Part shown: piece by piece, positions 50,445 to 59,390 of the stretch | Layout of the letters: every line of letters starts with the position of its first letter | Numbering within the stretch: the stretch's first letter is position 1 | DNA from: Thermofilum sp. | GTDB lineage: Archaea; Thermoproteota; Thermoprotei; Thermofilales; Thermofilaceae | Direction: 5' to 3' | NCBI GenBank assembly: GCA_038741495.1 | Contig: JAVYKX010000001.1 | Coordinates: 428,918-492,917 of the forward strand | DNA: 64,000 nucleotides | The notes under the pieces: model-generated | Seen by the model: the letters and a program-made list of their open reading frames with translations, nothing else | Databases searched by the model: none | What the model was told of the DNA's origin: nothing | Position numbers and translations under genes: made by a program

Positions 50445-50837
50445 GTGAGAGAGGAGGCTAGGGCCTGGTACGAGGGAGCGCTCGTAGATCTAGCTGAAGC
50501 CCGCTCTGCTTTCAGGGAGGGAAGGTACAACTGGGCGGTCTTCGCGGCTCACCAGGCAGTTGAAAAAGCGTTAAAATCAGCTCTCATGGTTTTCAAGAGG
50601 GAGCCGCCGCCCAGAACTCACGATTTAACTCGCTTGCTTTCGATCCTCGGGCTAGAGCTGCCGGAGGACCTAAGAGCCGGAGTAATGGAGCTTTCACCAT
50701 TCTACACTGTTGCTAGGTACCCTAACGCAGGCCTAGAGAGACCTTGGGAGGGTATTAGCAGGGGTCTAGCCGATAAGCTGCTGAAGGTCGCTGAGGAGGT
50801 GGTAGAGTATGTTGGGAGAGCTGCAGGGCTTAAATAG
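50445..50837 (+). CDS. HEPN-domain toxin
   Basis: A 130-residue HEPN protein. Helix 1-2: ARAWYEGALVDLAEARSAFR; then FAAHQAVEKALKSALM, the conserved A-x-Q-A-x-E-K-x-L-K element; and VARYPNAGLERPW near the end. The strict R-x4-6-H ribonuclease motif is not obvious (RTHDLTRLL has His but not in that register), as in many archaeal HEPN/MNT pairs. Start GTG 50445. It overlaps the MNT gene by 29 bases, so the pair is co-expressed. Confidence 0.85.
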   Translation: MREEARAWYEGALVDLAEARSAFREGRYNWAVFAAHQAVEKALKSALMVFKREPPPRTHDLTRLLSILGLELPEDLRAGVMELSPFYTVARYPNAGLERPWEGISRGLADKLLKVAEEVVEYVGRAAGLK

Positions 50838-51159
50838 CGTGAATGTCCCCTCGGAGCTCAAGGAGATCTTAAGGGAGTTCGTGGAGAAGGTGAAGGCTCA
50901 GCTGGGACCCGCCGAGGTTTACCTCTTCGGGAGCTATGCTCGAGGCGACTGGCTGAGGGACAGTGATGTCGATCTCATTGTAATTTCCCCAGCATTCCAG
51001 GGGCTGGATTTGGGGAAAAGGTACTCTCTCGTGAGGCGATTGCTGCCCGACACGATCTCGGTGGAGCTCCTCCTTTACACTCCGGAGGAGTTTGAAAGGC
51101 TCAGGGAGAAGAGCGTGGTGCTGAGAGATGCTGCGAGGTACTGGGTAAAGCTGCTCTGA
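50809..51159 (+). CDS. MNT-type nucleotidyltransferase antitoxin
   Basis: A 116-residue minimal nucleotidyltransferase: EVYLFGSYARGDWLRDSDVD then LIVISPAF, with G-S-x-A-R-G-D and the D-x-D metal site. Its ATG lies inside the HEPN gene end. In the studied cases the antitoxin AMPylates a Tyr of the HEPN partner. Confidence 0.87.
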   Translation: MLGELQGLNSVNVPSELKEILREFVEKVKAQLGPAEVYLFGSYARGDWLRDSDVDLIVISPAFQGLDLGKRYSLVRRLLPDTISVELLLYTPEEFERLREKSVVLRDAARYWVKLL

Positions 51160-51349
51160 TGCTGCGCCTAAAGGGGGATTTTCTCACTCCAGCGCGCCTG
51201 TGGGGGTGTCTCAGCTCTTAACGCATTCCATCGAGTCTTCGCAAGCTCCTCTGCGGCCAGCGTTAGTAGAGGATTCCTGCGTGAGAGCTCACGCGCGCTT
51301 TTCTCCACAAAGCTAGAGATATAGGTTTAGGCAGAGCTTCTGAACAACC

Positions 51350-51985
51350 ATGTTCTGTGCGCGAGCGCTGCGAGCCCTAGCTGAAAGGCACCGGCTAGGC
51401 TTGGTCGAGAAACCGGGCCGTTTTCGAGAGGAAGGGAATTTCGAGCTGTGGCTATACGGTAAGCGCTTACTCGTCGCGAAGTGCTTCAGCGGTAGGCCCC
51501 CCTACTACAGACGGTGGGCTGAAATCTTCGCGGTGCTTCCCCGCGTTGAGGCGGAGGAAGGCTCTTTCGTGTTCGCCGGCTCAGCTCTGGAGAGCGAGCT
51601 TGTCGGAGAGCTAGCAAGCGAGCTTGAAGGCGGGGATGCACTGTACTTTGAGTACGGCTACGACCCTGAAACCGAGGCCTTGCTGCGCCTCGGTCTGCCA
51701 CCCCACGTGACGAGGCTGGGCTTTACGCTGTTCCAATTTGGCTTCACGCTCCTGAAAGACTTCTACTTCCCCGAGGGCTTCATGGAGGGTGGAGCTAAGC
51801 TGCGAGGAGAGAAGCCTACTAGTGTAAGTGCGCGGTGCCGATACCTCGCGAGAACTATTGAAGAGGTTAAGGAGGCTGTCCCCCGCCTGAGGGAGCTTGC
51901 GAGCGACCCTAAGCTTGGACACTGGGCTGTGAGAGCGCTGGAAAGGTCAGAGCGCGTGGTTAACAGCATTGGTCAATGCCCATGA
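51350..51985 (+). CDS. DUF1122-family protein
   Basis: A 211-residue protein matching DUF1122, a family found in Thermoproteota and a few others. The most typical part is ALYFEYGYDPETEALLRLGL then LFQFGFTLLKDFYFPEGFME. No signal or membrane helix. The fold may be acetyltransferase-like, but no motif can be pointed to. Start ATG 51350. It stands alone, 190 bases after the HEPN/MNT pair. Function unknown. Confidence 0.65.
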   Translation: MFCARALRALAERHRLGLVEKPGRFREEGNFELWLYGKRLLVAKCFSGRPPYYRRWAEIFAVLPRVEAEEGSFVFAGSALESELVGELASELEGGDALYFEYGYDPETEALLRLGLPPHVTRLGFTLFQFGFTLLKDFYFPEGFMEGGAKLRGEKPTSVSARCRYLARTIEEVKEAVPRLRELASDPKLGHWAVRALERSERVVNSIGQCP

Positions 51986-52090
51986 AGTTGAGAGCGCTAG
52001 AATCGAGATGGGTTAGCAGGTCGACGGTCAAGCTGGGTCGGGGTTGAACGTCGGAGAGGTAGAGGAGCGCTGCAGATAGCATCAAGGAGC

Positions 52091-53245
52091 CTAACCGGAG
52101 AACGTGAACCCCAATCTTTCAACTTCGCCCAGCGACGATACATCGCCCCCCAGCAGGAAGTCTGGGCCCCGCACCTTCCTTATCTCGCTGAAGGCTCTCA
52201 GAGCGGGTAGAGCTCTCCCGCTTTCGTCGAAGAGGGCTGCGGCTCCGCCAAGCCAGGGGCGTAGATCTCCCACGGTCGCCACCGCTGGCTCCCACCACAC
52301 TATTCCCGCGCAGCCGGGAGTGTTCACAGCTTCCGCTAGGTCCCGCAGGAACTGCTCCTGCCCTTGCGGAGTGAAGCTCCATGCAGCGTGCTTAGAGTCA
52401 GCGTAGGGGAGTACGTTCAGGTTCACGGGCTTGTAGGGGTACGCGGTTTCAACGATTAGGACTTTCTTACCGAAAGTCGCATACGCGTTCTCTACGTTCT
52501 CCCTTAAGCTCGATAAGGGGCCGTGCCACCAGGGATAGTAGCTTATACCGATCAAGTCGTAGGGCACGCTGAATCTCTCGATGTTGGTGAAAAACCACTT
52601 CGTGGTGCTCCACCCCTGCCCGTGGACGTGAAGCATGATCTTAACATCCTCCCCGCCGGCGCCCTCTCTCACGCCTCTGATAGCCGCCTTGAGCAGAGCT
52701 GTGAAGCGGCTCCACTGCTCTTCTGGGTTGCTGACGTCGCAGATCTTTCCCCACGGCCACAGCATGCCGCAAGTGATCTCGTTTCCGACCTGCACGATGT
52801 CCGGCAGCACTCCCTCTTCCCGCATTCTAGCGATAACTTCACGCGTGTACGCGTAAACCTGCTCCACTAGCTGGTCAAAGCTCAGCTCTCTCCATGCGGC
52901 GGGAGGCTCCTGACGCTGCGGGTCAGCCCAGGTGTCGGAGTAGTGAAGATCCAGTATCAGCTTGGCGCCAGCACTCTTCACTCTCTTCGCGAGAGCGATC
53001 GTGTAGTCGAGGTCATTACCCGTGAAACCTCCCCACTCGTCGCGGGGTTTCGGGTTTACGAAGAGGCGGAGGCGGAAGCAGTTCGCTCCATGATCAACCA
53101 TTACAGTTAGCGCATCCTGCGGGCTCAAACCGGCGCTCTCCTCGAAAGCTGATTTTCCCCCGCCGCCTCCTAGAAGAGTTGCTAAGAGAGCGGTAGTGAG
53201 GAGTACAGCCGCAGCCAGCAGGTACAGAGTAGCGCGGCGGCGCAT
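52091..53245 (-). CDS. GH53-family endo-beta-1,4-galactanase-like enzyme, apparently circularly permuted
   Basis: A 384-residue exported enzyme (signal LYLLAAAVLLTTALLATLL). GH53 marks: NCFRLRLFVNP, LILDLHYSDTWADPQRQEPP, the acid/base Glu156 in VQVGNEI, and the nucleophile Glu266 in LIVETAYP. The family's usual N-terminal strand, GADVSSLxEMExxGxxF, is missing from the front but a clear version, FLLGGDVSSLGEVERLGF, stands at residues 363-380 of the C terminus. The chain thus begins where that segment ends. It would cut galactan or a related beta-1,4 glycan outside the cell. Start ATG 53245. Confidence 0.72.
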   Translation of the reverse strand: MRRRATLYLLAAAVLLTTALLATLLGGGGGKSAFEESAGLSPQDALTVMVDHGANCFRLRLFVNPKPRDEWGGFTGNDLDYTIALAKRVKSAGAKLILDLHYSDTWADPQRQEPPAAWRELSFDQLVEQVYAYTREVIARMREEGVLPDIVQVGNEITCGMLWPWGKICDVSNPEEQWSRFTALLKAAIRGVREGAGGEDVKIMLHVHGQGWSTTKWFFTNIERFSVPYDLIGISYYPWWHGPLSSLRENVENAYATFGKKVLIVETAYPYKPVNLNVLPYADSKHAAWSFTPQGQEQFLRDLAEAVNTPGCAGIVWWEPAVATVGDLRPWLGGAAALFDESGRALPALRAFSEIRKVRGPDFLLGGDVSSLGEVERLGFTFSG

Positions 53246-53466
53246 ACCCGCTTTTCTCTAGGGCTTCTGCTATAACTGCCTGCCGGTGGCGCTCGGAGGG
53301 ATGGAGAGGCCGCTCAGCCGACAGGAACCGCTTAGAGAGGGTTCGCGCCAGTTTCTCGCAGATGCTGAGCTCGGCGGACCCGAAGGAAACTCATATTTTA
53401 GGAAGCTCAGCGTGACCTCAGAGTCTGCGGATTAGCACTACAGGCTGCTCGCCGCGGTGGCGCGCT

Positions 53467-54687
53467 ATGCTTAAGCGGAGAGGTAAGCTCGGCAGGAACG
53501 CGAAGTGGCTGCTGCTAACGGAGCCGGGATGGTCTTTACCAATGCCCTCCATCTTCTACTATCAGTCCATCTACGTTGTAGAGCTAGGTTTCAGCGAGAT
53601 CGAGTACGGGCTCCTCGTGAGCCTCTTAAAAGGCTTCTCGATCCTGACTCCTTTCGCCGCTGTCCCCCTAGCGTCTAGGGTGGGCTTCAAGAGAGCTTTC
53701 CTGCTGATCGATGTGCTGGGCAACGCCGGCTTCCTTCTCCCTCTCATCTCGGGGAAGCGCGAGCTCCTACCTCTAGCGTTCGCAGCAGGCTCACTTATCG
53801 CGGCCTCCAGTATCCTCTGGGAGGTGCTTCTCGTGACGGGAACCGACGAGGACGCCTTGGTGACTGCCTACTCGATATCTTCCGTGATCTACATCGTTGG
53901 GAGCATGCTCCCTCCTCTCGCGGGGGTAGTAATGGAGCGGCTGGGAATCGTGAACGGCTACAGGCTCGCCGCTCTCGCCGCTCTTACCAGCTTCCTGGCT
54001 AAGACCGCCGTCCTAGCATTCACCCTGGAGGAGCCTCGTGATGGGTCTTCGCGCAGGGGTGCGAGCCGGCCCAGCTTCGCTCGCTCCATCCGAGAAGTTC
54101 TCTCGGATCGCGGTGCGGGACTGCTGCTACTTTACTTCATGCTGTCTTCGATTCTCTACTCCGTCTTCAGCTACCTCTCCCTCTACTTGCACGACGAGAG
54201 GGGGGCTAGGATGCGCGTCGAGGACGTAGGGCTCATCTCAACGATCTCGTCGGCGGTCTCCCTCCTGGTTGTCCTCACAGTCGCGGTGAGGCCTCTCAAC
54301 CCGCTCGCATACCTGATCGCGTCGGCTACCGCTGGCTCCCTGGCTTACGCGCTCTACTCTCTGTCGAGCCTGGAGCCTAAGCTCGCCTTCGCGGCTGCTG
54401 CTCTCTCCGGGCTGCGGGGAGCCGAGTTCTCCGTAGCGCGAGCTCTGTTCATCGGGCTGCTCGGCGGCGGAGTGTTCGAGAGAGGACACGCGATAACTCT
54501 CTCCTACACTCTCGGCAGTCTTGTCGAAGTTCCAGCTCCAGCCGCGGTAGGGCTGCTCTACAGGCTCCACCCAGTGGCTATCTGGTTGCTTGCGCTTACA
54601 GCCACGCTCACACAGATCGCTGCACTCGTTCTACTGAGGAGGGCGAGCGGGCGGAACCTCTTCCCAGCGGCGCGCAGCTCCCAGTGA
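53467..54687 (+). CDS. MFS transporter
   Basis: A 406-residue, 12-helix protein of the Major Facilitator Superfamily. Helix 2-3 region VELGFSEIEYGLLVSLLKGF and the loop ASRVGFKRAFLLIDVLG resemble the family's G-x-x-x-D/R-R-x-G/K-R motif. It has a basic central loop (EEPRDGSSRRGASRP). Substrate unknown. Start ATG 53467. It is divergent from the GH53 gene, so both may concern sugar use, but this is only position. Confidence 0.78.
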   Translation: MLKRRGKLGRNAKWLLLTEPGWSLPMPSIFYYQSIYVVELGFSEIEYGLLVSLLKGFSILTPFAAVPLASRVGFKRAFLLIDVLGNAGFLLPLISGKRELLPLAFAAGSLIAASSILWEVLLVTGTDEDALVTAYSISSVIYIVGSMLPPLAGVVMERLGIVNGYRLAALAALTSFLAKTAVLAFTLEEPRDGSSRRGASRPSFARSIREVLSDRGAGLLLLYFMLSSILYSVFSYLSLYLHDERGARMRVEDVGLISTISSAVSLLVVLTVAVRPLNPLAYLIASATAGSLAYALYSLSSLEPKLAFAAAALSGLRGAEFSVARALFIGLLGGGVFERGHAITLSYTLGSLVEVPAPAAVGLLYRLHPVAIWLLALTATLTQIAALVLLRRASGRNLFPAARSSQ

Positions 54688-54868
54688 CCCGTGAGCGGAA
54701 GCGCGCATACCGCTCTCCACACGGGGGAGGGGTTCGAAGGAGGGTTACCTTTCTCGAAGCCGGAGGCGCGCCAGGCTCCCGGCGGCCCCGCAGCGCTAGC
54801 GCCTACAAAGAGCTTACCGCTGCGTGATCCGAGCGATGAATTTATTGCTGGACGCAAAAGCAAGGTAA

Positions 54869-55591
54869 ATGCTCATCGGCGATTTGAAGGGTAGGTTTTT
54901 CGTCGTCGCACACAGGGGAGCTAGCGGGCACGAGCCTGAGAACACCCTGAGAGCTGTCAGGAGGGCTATCGAGATCGGCGCGGACGTTGTAGAGGTCGAC
55001 GTCAGGGTGAGCAAGGACGGGGCACTGGTCGTGATTCACGATGACACCGTGGACAGGACGACGAGCGGCCGGGGCAAGGTTCGCGACATGACTGCTGCCG
55101 AGCTGAGGAGCCTGGATGCCGGGAAGGGGGAGAGGATCCCCCTGCTCGAAGAGGTTCTCGACGAGGTGAAGGGCAGGGTCGCACTTTTCCTCGAGATAAA
55201 GGAACTTGAAGCTGCGGCACCCGCGCTGCGCCTCGTAAAGGAGCGCGGCATGCTAGACCAGGTTCTCTTCATTTCCTTTGACCAGGAGACCCTTTCGGCG
55301 GTGAAGGGTGCGGAGCCTGCCGCACACGTGGGTCTCATCTACGTCAAGCCGGAGGGTGGGATCGTTGAAGCGAAGCGCCTAGGCTGCGAGTTCGTGCTCC
55401 CCTACTACCGGCTGGCGACGGAGAAGGCTGTCGCCTTCGCTCACAGGATGAAGCTTCTAGTCGTAGCGTGGACGGTGGACGACCCAGCGCTAGCGGCTGA
55501 GCTGAAAGGCAGAGGCGTGGATGGTGTTGCGTCAAACTACCCAGATAGAATACTGCCGCTCCGCGGCGGTACGAGCGCGTCAACGCGTTGA
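54869..55591 (+). CDS. Glycerophosphodiester phosphodiesterase
   Basis: A 240-residue GDPD: the catalytic start VVAHRGASGHEPENTLRAV, the metal site GADVVEVDVRVSKDG with VVIHDDTVDRTT, and the later FLEIKE. It cleaves glycerophosphodiesters to glycerol phosphate and alcohol with a divalent metal. No signal peptide, so cytoplasmic. ATG 54869 is chosen because it precedes the first strand directly. Confidence 0.88.
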   Translation: MLIGDLKGRFFVVAHRGASGHEPENTLRAVRRAIEIGADVVEVDVRVSKDGALVVIHDDTVDRTTSGRGKVRDMTAAELRSLDAGKGERIPLLEEVLDEVKGRVALFLEIKELEAAAPALRLVKERGMLDQVLFISFDQETLSAVKGAEPAAHVGLIYVKPEGGIVEAKRLGCEFVLPYYRLATEKAVAFAHRMKLLVVAWTVDDPALAAELKGRGVDGVASNYPDRILPLRGGTSASTR

Positions 55592-55728
55592 CACGCCGCG
55601 GTTGCTCAGAGTCGCCCTCGCTCGCTGCTGCGAGCCGCGGGCACCGGCGCGGATCCTAGACGGTTAAAGACCGAGGGTCGAGCACGAGCCGGCCAGATCT
55701 ACGAAGCCGCTTAGAGCTCGGCGGGAAT

Positions 55729-56268
55729 TCAGCATTCTCTTTGTGTAAACTCCCGCGGGAGCTTGGATGACAAGTATTCGCGGCAGGGCGAGCCGGCGTG
55801 TTCTACCATCTCCTCGCCGATGATGTGGAGTACCTCGACTCCCATCGCGGTGAGCGCGTCAGCGATAAACTGCCTGTGGCAGTGCTCGGGCCTCCTCTCT
55901 TTGCAGATGATCAGCGGGGCCAGCCCCTCAGCAGCCATACCCCTTATCCTCGAGAGGGCGTTGAGCGCTAAAGGCTCGGTAGCCAGGTAGGCTACGTACG
56001 CTTGAAACGTGGGTGAGCTCGTGCAGGCTATAGGCTCCGCAGCCTTGTACTTCTTGCTCAAGCCGAGCGCCCCGAGCTCGCCGAGCCAGACGTAGGAAAC
56101 CCCCACTCTCTCTAGCTCCACCTTCAAGCTCTCACCGCTGTAGAAGCCGACGCGCGAGCGGGGAAACCTGCGCACATCAACCACCACTCTGCAGCCTACA
56201 CTGCTCAACACTTCGAGGAAGCGTTCGGGCGGCAAGCCGCCGTAGCCGAGCGTGTACGCGCGCACCAA
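55729..56268 (-). CDS. DUF488-family protein
   Basis: A 179-residue DUF488 protein: AYTLGYGGLPPERFLEVLSS at the start, VVVDVRRFPRSRVGFY, and the late Cys motif LIICKERRPEHCHRQFIAD. The C-x7-C-H-R motif is strict in the family and may bind metal. The function is not established. It is alone, and the C-terminal six residues (TQREC) add another Cys. Start ATG or GTG at 56268. Confidence 0.82.
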   Translation of the reverse strand: MVRAYTLGYGGLPPERFLEVLSSVGCRVVVDVRRFPRSRVGFYSGESLKVELERVGVSYVWLGELGALGLSKKYKAAEPIACTSSPTFQAYVAYLATEPLALNALSRIRGMAAEGLAPLIICKERRPEHCHRQFIADALTAMGVEVLHIIGEEMVEHAGSPCREYLSSKLPREFTQREC

Positions 56269-56344
56269 CAGGGATGGGGGCTACGCGGGGGAAAAGAGTT
56301 TCGCCCGCGCAGCTGTTCGCGATCTCTCAGGCCTCGGGGCCCGG

Positions 56345-57808
56345 CTAGGGCCGGTGCTCCCGCGTAAGCCAGCTGGTGGCTCTGCGGTAGAGCTGCCTGG
56401 CAACGTCCCGGAACCAGCTGTCGATCGCGTAAAGTACCGCGAAGTAGACTGCTGCTCCCAGGGCTACCGCGAGGAGCACCTCCCTTATCCTCAGGGGGCT
56501 TAGCGGGGTGAGGGCACAATACATCGCTAAGCCCGCTGCGAGGAACTTCACGGCTCCTGGTGGCAGAAGCTTAAACCCTTTCGCAGCTGCCCACTTTGCG
56601 AGGCAGGCTAGCACTGCTAACTCTACGAGGAGCCCGGCCAGCCGGGAGTAGAGCGCTGTGCTCAAGGGGTCTGCGTGCAGAAGCACAGCAGCGTAGACGC
56701 CCGCTAGGCGCAGTAAGGCTCCCGCGTAGCTGAGCACTACCAGCTTGAAGAAAGCCGTCCCTACCAGTTCTCTGGGCTTCGCGTTCATAGCGTCCGCCCG
56801 CTCCACGCCTTGAAGCGCGTCGGAGAGGATACTGTTCACGGAGCCCAGGAGCGCTGTGAAGGAGGCTACCCTGAGCACCGGGGCTGCAGCCGCGTAGAGT
56901 GGGTTCATGACGTAGAGAAGGCTTTGAGAAAGCGCTACCGAGCCGAGCGCCGCGGGGACGCCGATCACAAGCACCAGCCTGAGAGCTTCCTCCGTGAACA
57001 CTGCCGCGCTGCTGCTGTCGGTGGTGAGGAGCTTCTGGTAGAGCCCCCTCCCGAGGAAGTAGGAGTAGGCGATCAAGTTCGCGAAAGGCAAGATGATGGT
57101 GTAGAACGCAACCGCATCGTTTCCGGAAAAGTGCGATATCAGGAGCACGTCTGCGGAAGCGATCAGGGGTATAGGCGCGCCCAAGGCTGTGATCCATGAG
57201 TAGCCGAGAACCTTTCTCGCGGTTTCGAGCCTCGGCCGCAGGGAGAGCTCCCTTCTAGTGAAGTAGGCGAGCGCTGCGAGCTGCGCCACGTGGCCGGAAA
57301 GCACCGCGATGAGAGCGTGGGTGAGCGTCACCTTGCCTCTCAGCGCGAAGAAAGCAGCAGCCGCTAGCTTGAAGGTTTCGAAAAACACTTCGGAGGTTGC
57401 AGCAGCCGCCGGCCTCGTCGCGTACAGCGAGGCGTACAGCGCTCCGCTAACGTACTGGACGGGCACGTAGGCGAGCACGACTTTGAGAGCCGCCTCGGGA
57501 ATCCCGAACGTGGCGGATATGCCTGGCGACAGGAGAGCCAGCAGCGCGGTGGCTGCAGCAGAAAAGGAGAGAGCAAGAGCGAAGCCTGTTGCTGTCACGC
57601 TCTCGTCGCCGAATGCCCGCAGCCTCGTAACCCAGAAGTTCACGAAGGAAGCCATCAGCGCGTACACAAGTATCGAGGAGATTACCCCCCAGGCGCCGAA
57701 ATCCTCCGGGGAGAGGTTCCTGGTCATGATGAGTATGAACGCTGCGCCGACCAGCACGCTGTACAGCTTACTCACGTAAAACAGCGCTCCGACGAGCCTA
57801 AGCCCCAC
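56345..57808 (-). CDS. Wzx/MATE-like polysaccharide flippase
   Basis: A 487-residue membrane protein with 12-14 helices of the oligosaccharide flippase type. LILIMTRNLSPEDFGAWGVI at helix 1-2 (reading ILIMTRNLSPEDFGAWGVIS) is the usual R-x-L-x-P-x-x-F/Y-G opening of Wzx proteins. It would flip lipid-linked sugars for glycoprotein or surface glycan assembly. The GTG or ATG 57808 overlaps the end of the Nudix gene by 11 bases. Confidence 0.75.
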   Translation of the reverse strand: MGLRLVGALFYVSKLYSVLVGAAFILIMTRNLSPEDFGAWGVISSILVYALMASFVNFWVTRLRAFGDESVTATGFALALSFSAAATALLALLSPGISATFGIPEAALKVVLAYVPVQYVSGALYASLYATRPAAAATSEVFFETFKLAAAAFFALRGKVTLTHALIAVLSGHVAQLAALAYFTRRELSLRPRLETARKVLGYSWITALGAPIPLIASADVLLISHFSGNDAVAFYTIILPFANLIAYSYFLGRGLYQKLLTTDSSSAAVFTEEALRLVLVIGVPAALGSVALSQSLLYVMNPLYAAAAPVLRVASFTALLGSVNSILSDALQGVERADAMNAKPRELVGTAFFKLVVLSYAGALLRLAGVYAAVLLHADPLSTALYSRLAGLLVELAVLACLAKWAAAKGFKLLPPGAVKFLAAGLAMYCALTPLSPLRIREVLLAVALGAAVYFAVLYAIDSWFRDVARQLYRRATSWLTREHRP

Positions 57809-58346
57809 GCAACCACCCGCTTCTCTCAGCGTAGAGGAGGATAGCTGCGAGCGACTTCAAGTCTCCCTCCCCGCTCCCGCAGAGCCTAATGTACTCGAGA
57901 GGGTTCAGCTCCACGACCTCCAAGAACTCGCCCTCATCGGGGCGGGCGGCAGCTTTCGCAAGCTTTCTGGCGGTAAAGATCTCGATTAGCTCATCGCTGT
58001 AGCCTGGCGAGACGTACGCTCGCCCAAGGCTCTCAAGCTCCCCGGCGCGGTACCCCGTCTCTTCTTCAAGCTCCCTGGCAGCAGCTTCGCGAGGATCCTC
58101 TCCGGGCTCGACGCGGCCCGCGGGGAGCTCGATAATCCACTTCGCGATGGGGGCCCGCCACTGCCGCACGAAAATCAGCCGACCCCGTGCCAGCTCCGGG
58201 ACGATGACCACGGAGCGCCCGAAAGACACTAGATCCTTCTCGAAAAGCCTCCCATCCCACTCGACGATCCTCCGGTAAAGCGCGACCCGGCGCCCGCGGC
58301 ACAGCAGCTGGTCGTCAACCACCCTTGGGCTACTCAAAGGCACCAC
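57798..58346 (-). CDS. Nudix hydrolase (ADP-ribose pyrophosphatase-like)
   Basis: A 182-residue Nudix protein. The full box is present: GRVEPGEDPREAAARELEEE then TGY, i.e. G-x5-E-x7-R-E-x2-E-E-x-G. The WRAPIAKWIIELPAG stretch ahead and the Pro/Tyr residues 15-16 after the box (YVSPGYSDE) fit ADP-ribose pyrophosphatases (ADPRase), which recycle ADP-ribose. It is upstream of, and overlaps, the flippase gene. Confidence 0.85.
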   Translation of the reverse strand: MVPLSSPRVVDDQLLCRGRRVALYRRIVEWDGRLFEKDLVSFGRSVVIVPELARGRLIFVRQWRAPIAKWIIELPAGRVEPGEDPREAAARELEEETGYRAGELESLGRAYVSPGYSDELIEIFTARKLAKAAARPDEGEFLEVVELNPLEYIRLCGSGEGDLKSLAAILLYAERSGWLRGA

Positions 58347-58410
58347 CGTGCTGACAGCCTAGCGTGGCGAAGCACCCCCTCTTATAACTCTCCCAGAGCG
58401 GCATGGCAGG

Positions 58411-58445
58411 AAATTTTAAATACGCTATCAAAATTCTGAGAAACG
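58411..58445 (+). promoter_or_regulatory. Promoter of the tup operon
   Basis: AAATTTTAAATACGC (58411-58425) is a TATA box centred 27 bases before ATG 58446, so the tupA mRNA is probably leaderless. A ModE-type regulator is encoded at the end of the same operon and may bind here. Confidence 0.5.
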
Positions 58446-59390
58446 ATGGGTAAGCGCTTAGCAGCTGGAGTTCTCGTGGTTCTGCTCTTCGTCTCTCTCT
58501 ACCTGGTTCTCACCGCTCGGCAGGGCGAGAGCGGGGAGGCTTCCCAGCGCTCGGCGCGGAGAGTCCTTGTGAGAGTAGCGACTACGACGAGCCTCGACGC
58601 ATCGGGACTGCTGGACACGCTCAAGAGAGAGTTCGAGATCAGGCACCCGGGCATCGAGGTGGTGTGGGTGGCTGTTGGGACAGGCCAAGCGCTCGAGATG
58701 GCGAGAAGGGGGGATGTTGACCTGGTGTTGACGCACGATAGAGAGCTTGAAGATAGGTTCATCAGCGAAGGCTACGGAGTCCACGGGGTCACTTTCGCCT
58801 GTAACGAGTTCTACGTGCTGGGGCCTCCTGAGGACCCCGCCGGGGTTTCAGGAGCGCGTAGCGCTGCCGAGGCTTTTTCTAGAGTCTACTCTGCGGGTGA
58901 GGCTGGTAGAGCGGTGTTTGTTTCGCGGGGCGATAACTCGGGTACGCACCTGAAAGAGCTGAGTCTCTGGTCGAGCGCTGGGCTCAGCCCTGGAGGGAAG
59001 CCCTGGTACCGCGAGACCGGTCAAGGCATGGCTCAGACCCTGATGGTAGCTGACCAGCTGCGCGCGTACACTCTGTGTGACTCCTCCACTTACGCGGCTT
59101 TCGCCAGTAGGGTGGGCTTGAAGGTTCTCTTCAGAGGAGACCTCTCGCTTAGGAACTTCTACCGCGCGATTCTCGTGAATCCGGAGAGGTTCCCCTGGGT
59201 TAGCTACAGCGCAGCGCACGAGTTCGTGAAGTTCGTGGTATCGCCCGAGGGTCAGAGAGCGGTCAGCGAGCACCGCAAGGGCGGACTGCAGCTCTTCGAA
59301 GCTTGCTTCGGCAGGTTCGATGTCTTAGAGTTGGGTGGCCCCTACGAGAGGGAGCAGGTAGAGTACTGGGAGAAACAGCTGAGCGGCTAG
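58446..59390 (+). CDS. tupA: Tungstate-binding protein of an ABC transporter
   Basis: A 314-residue exported binding protein: signal/anchor LAAGVLVVLLFVSLYLVLTA, then VRVATTTSLDASGLLDTL. The T-T-T-S motif is the mark of TupA-type tungstate binders. Also FVSRGDNSGTHLKELSLW, the second oxyanion loop. It captures tungstate outside the cell for the permease. In this organism tungsten would serve molybdopterin enzymes such as psrA. The next two genes are the permease and ATPase. Confidence 0.88.
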   Translation: MGKRLAAGVLVVLLFVSLYLVLTARQGESGEASQRSARRVLVRVATTTSLDASGLLDTLKREFEIRHPGIEVVWVAVGTGQALEMARRGDVDLVLTHDRELEDRFISEGYGVHGVTFACNEFYVLGPPEDPAGVSGARSAAEAFSRVYSAGEAGRAVFVSRGDNSGTHLKELSLWSSAGLSPGGKPWYRETGQGMAQTLMVADQLRAYTLCDSSTYAAFASRVGLKVLFRGDLSLRNFYRAILVNPERFPWVSYSAAHEFVKFVVSPEGQRAVSEHRKGGLQLFEACFGRFDVLELGGPYEREQVEYWEKQLSG

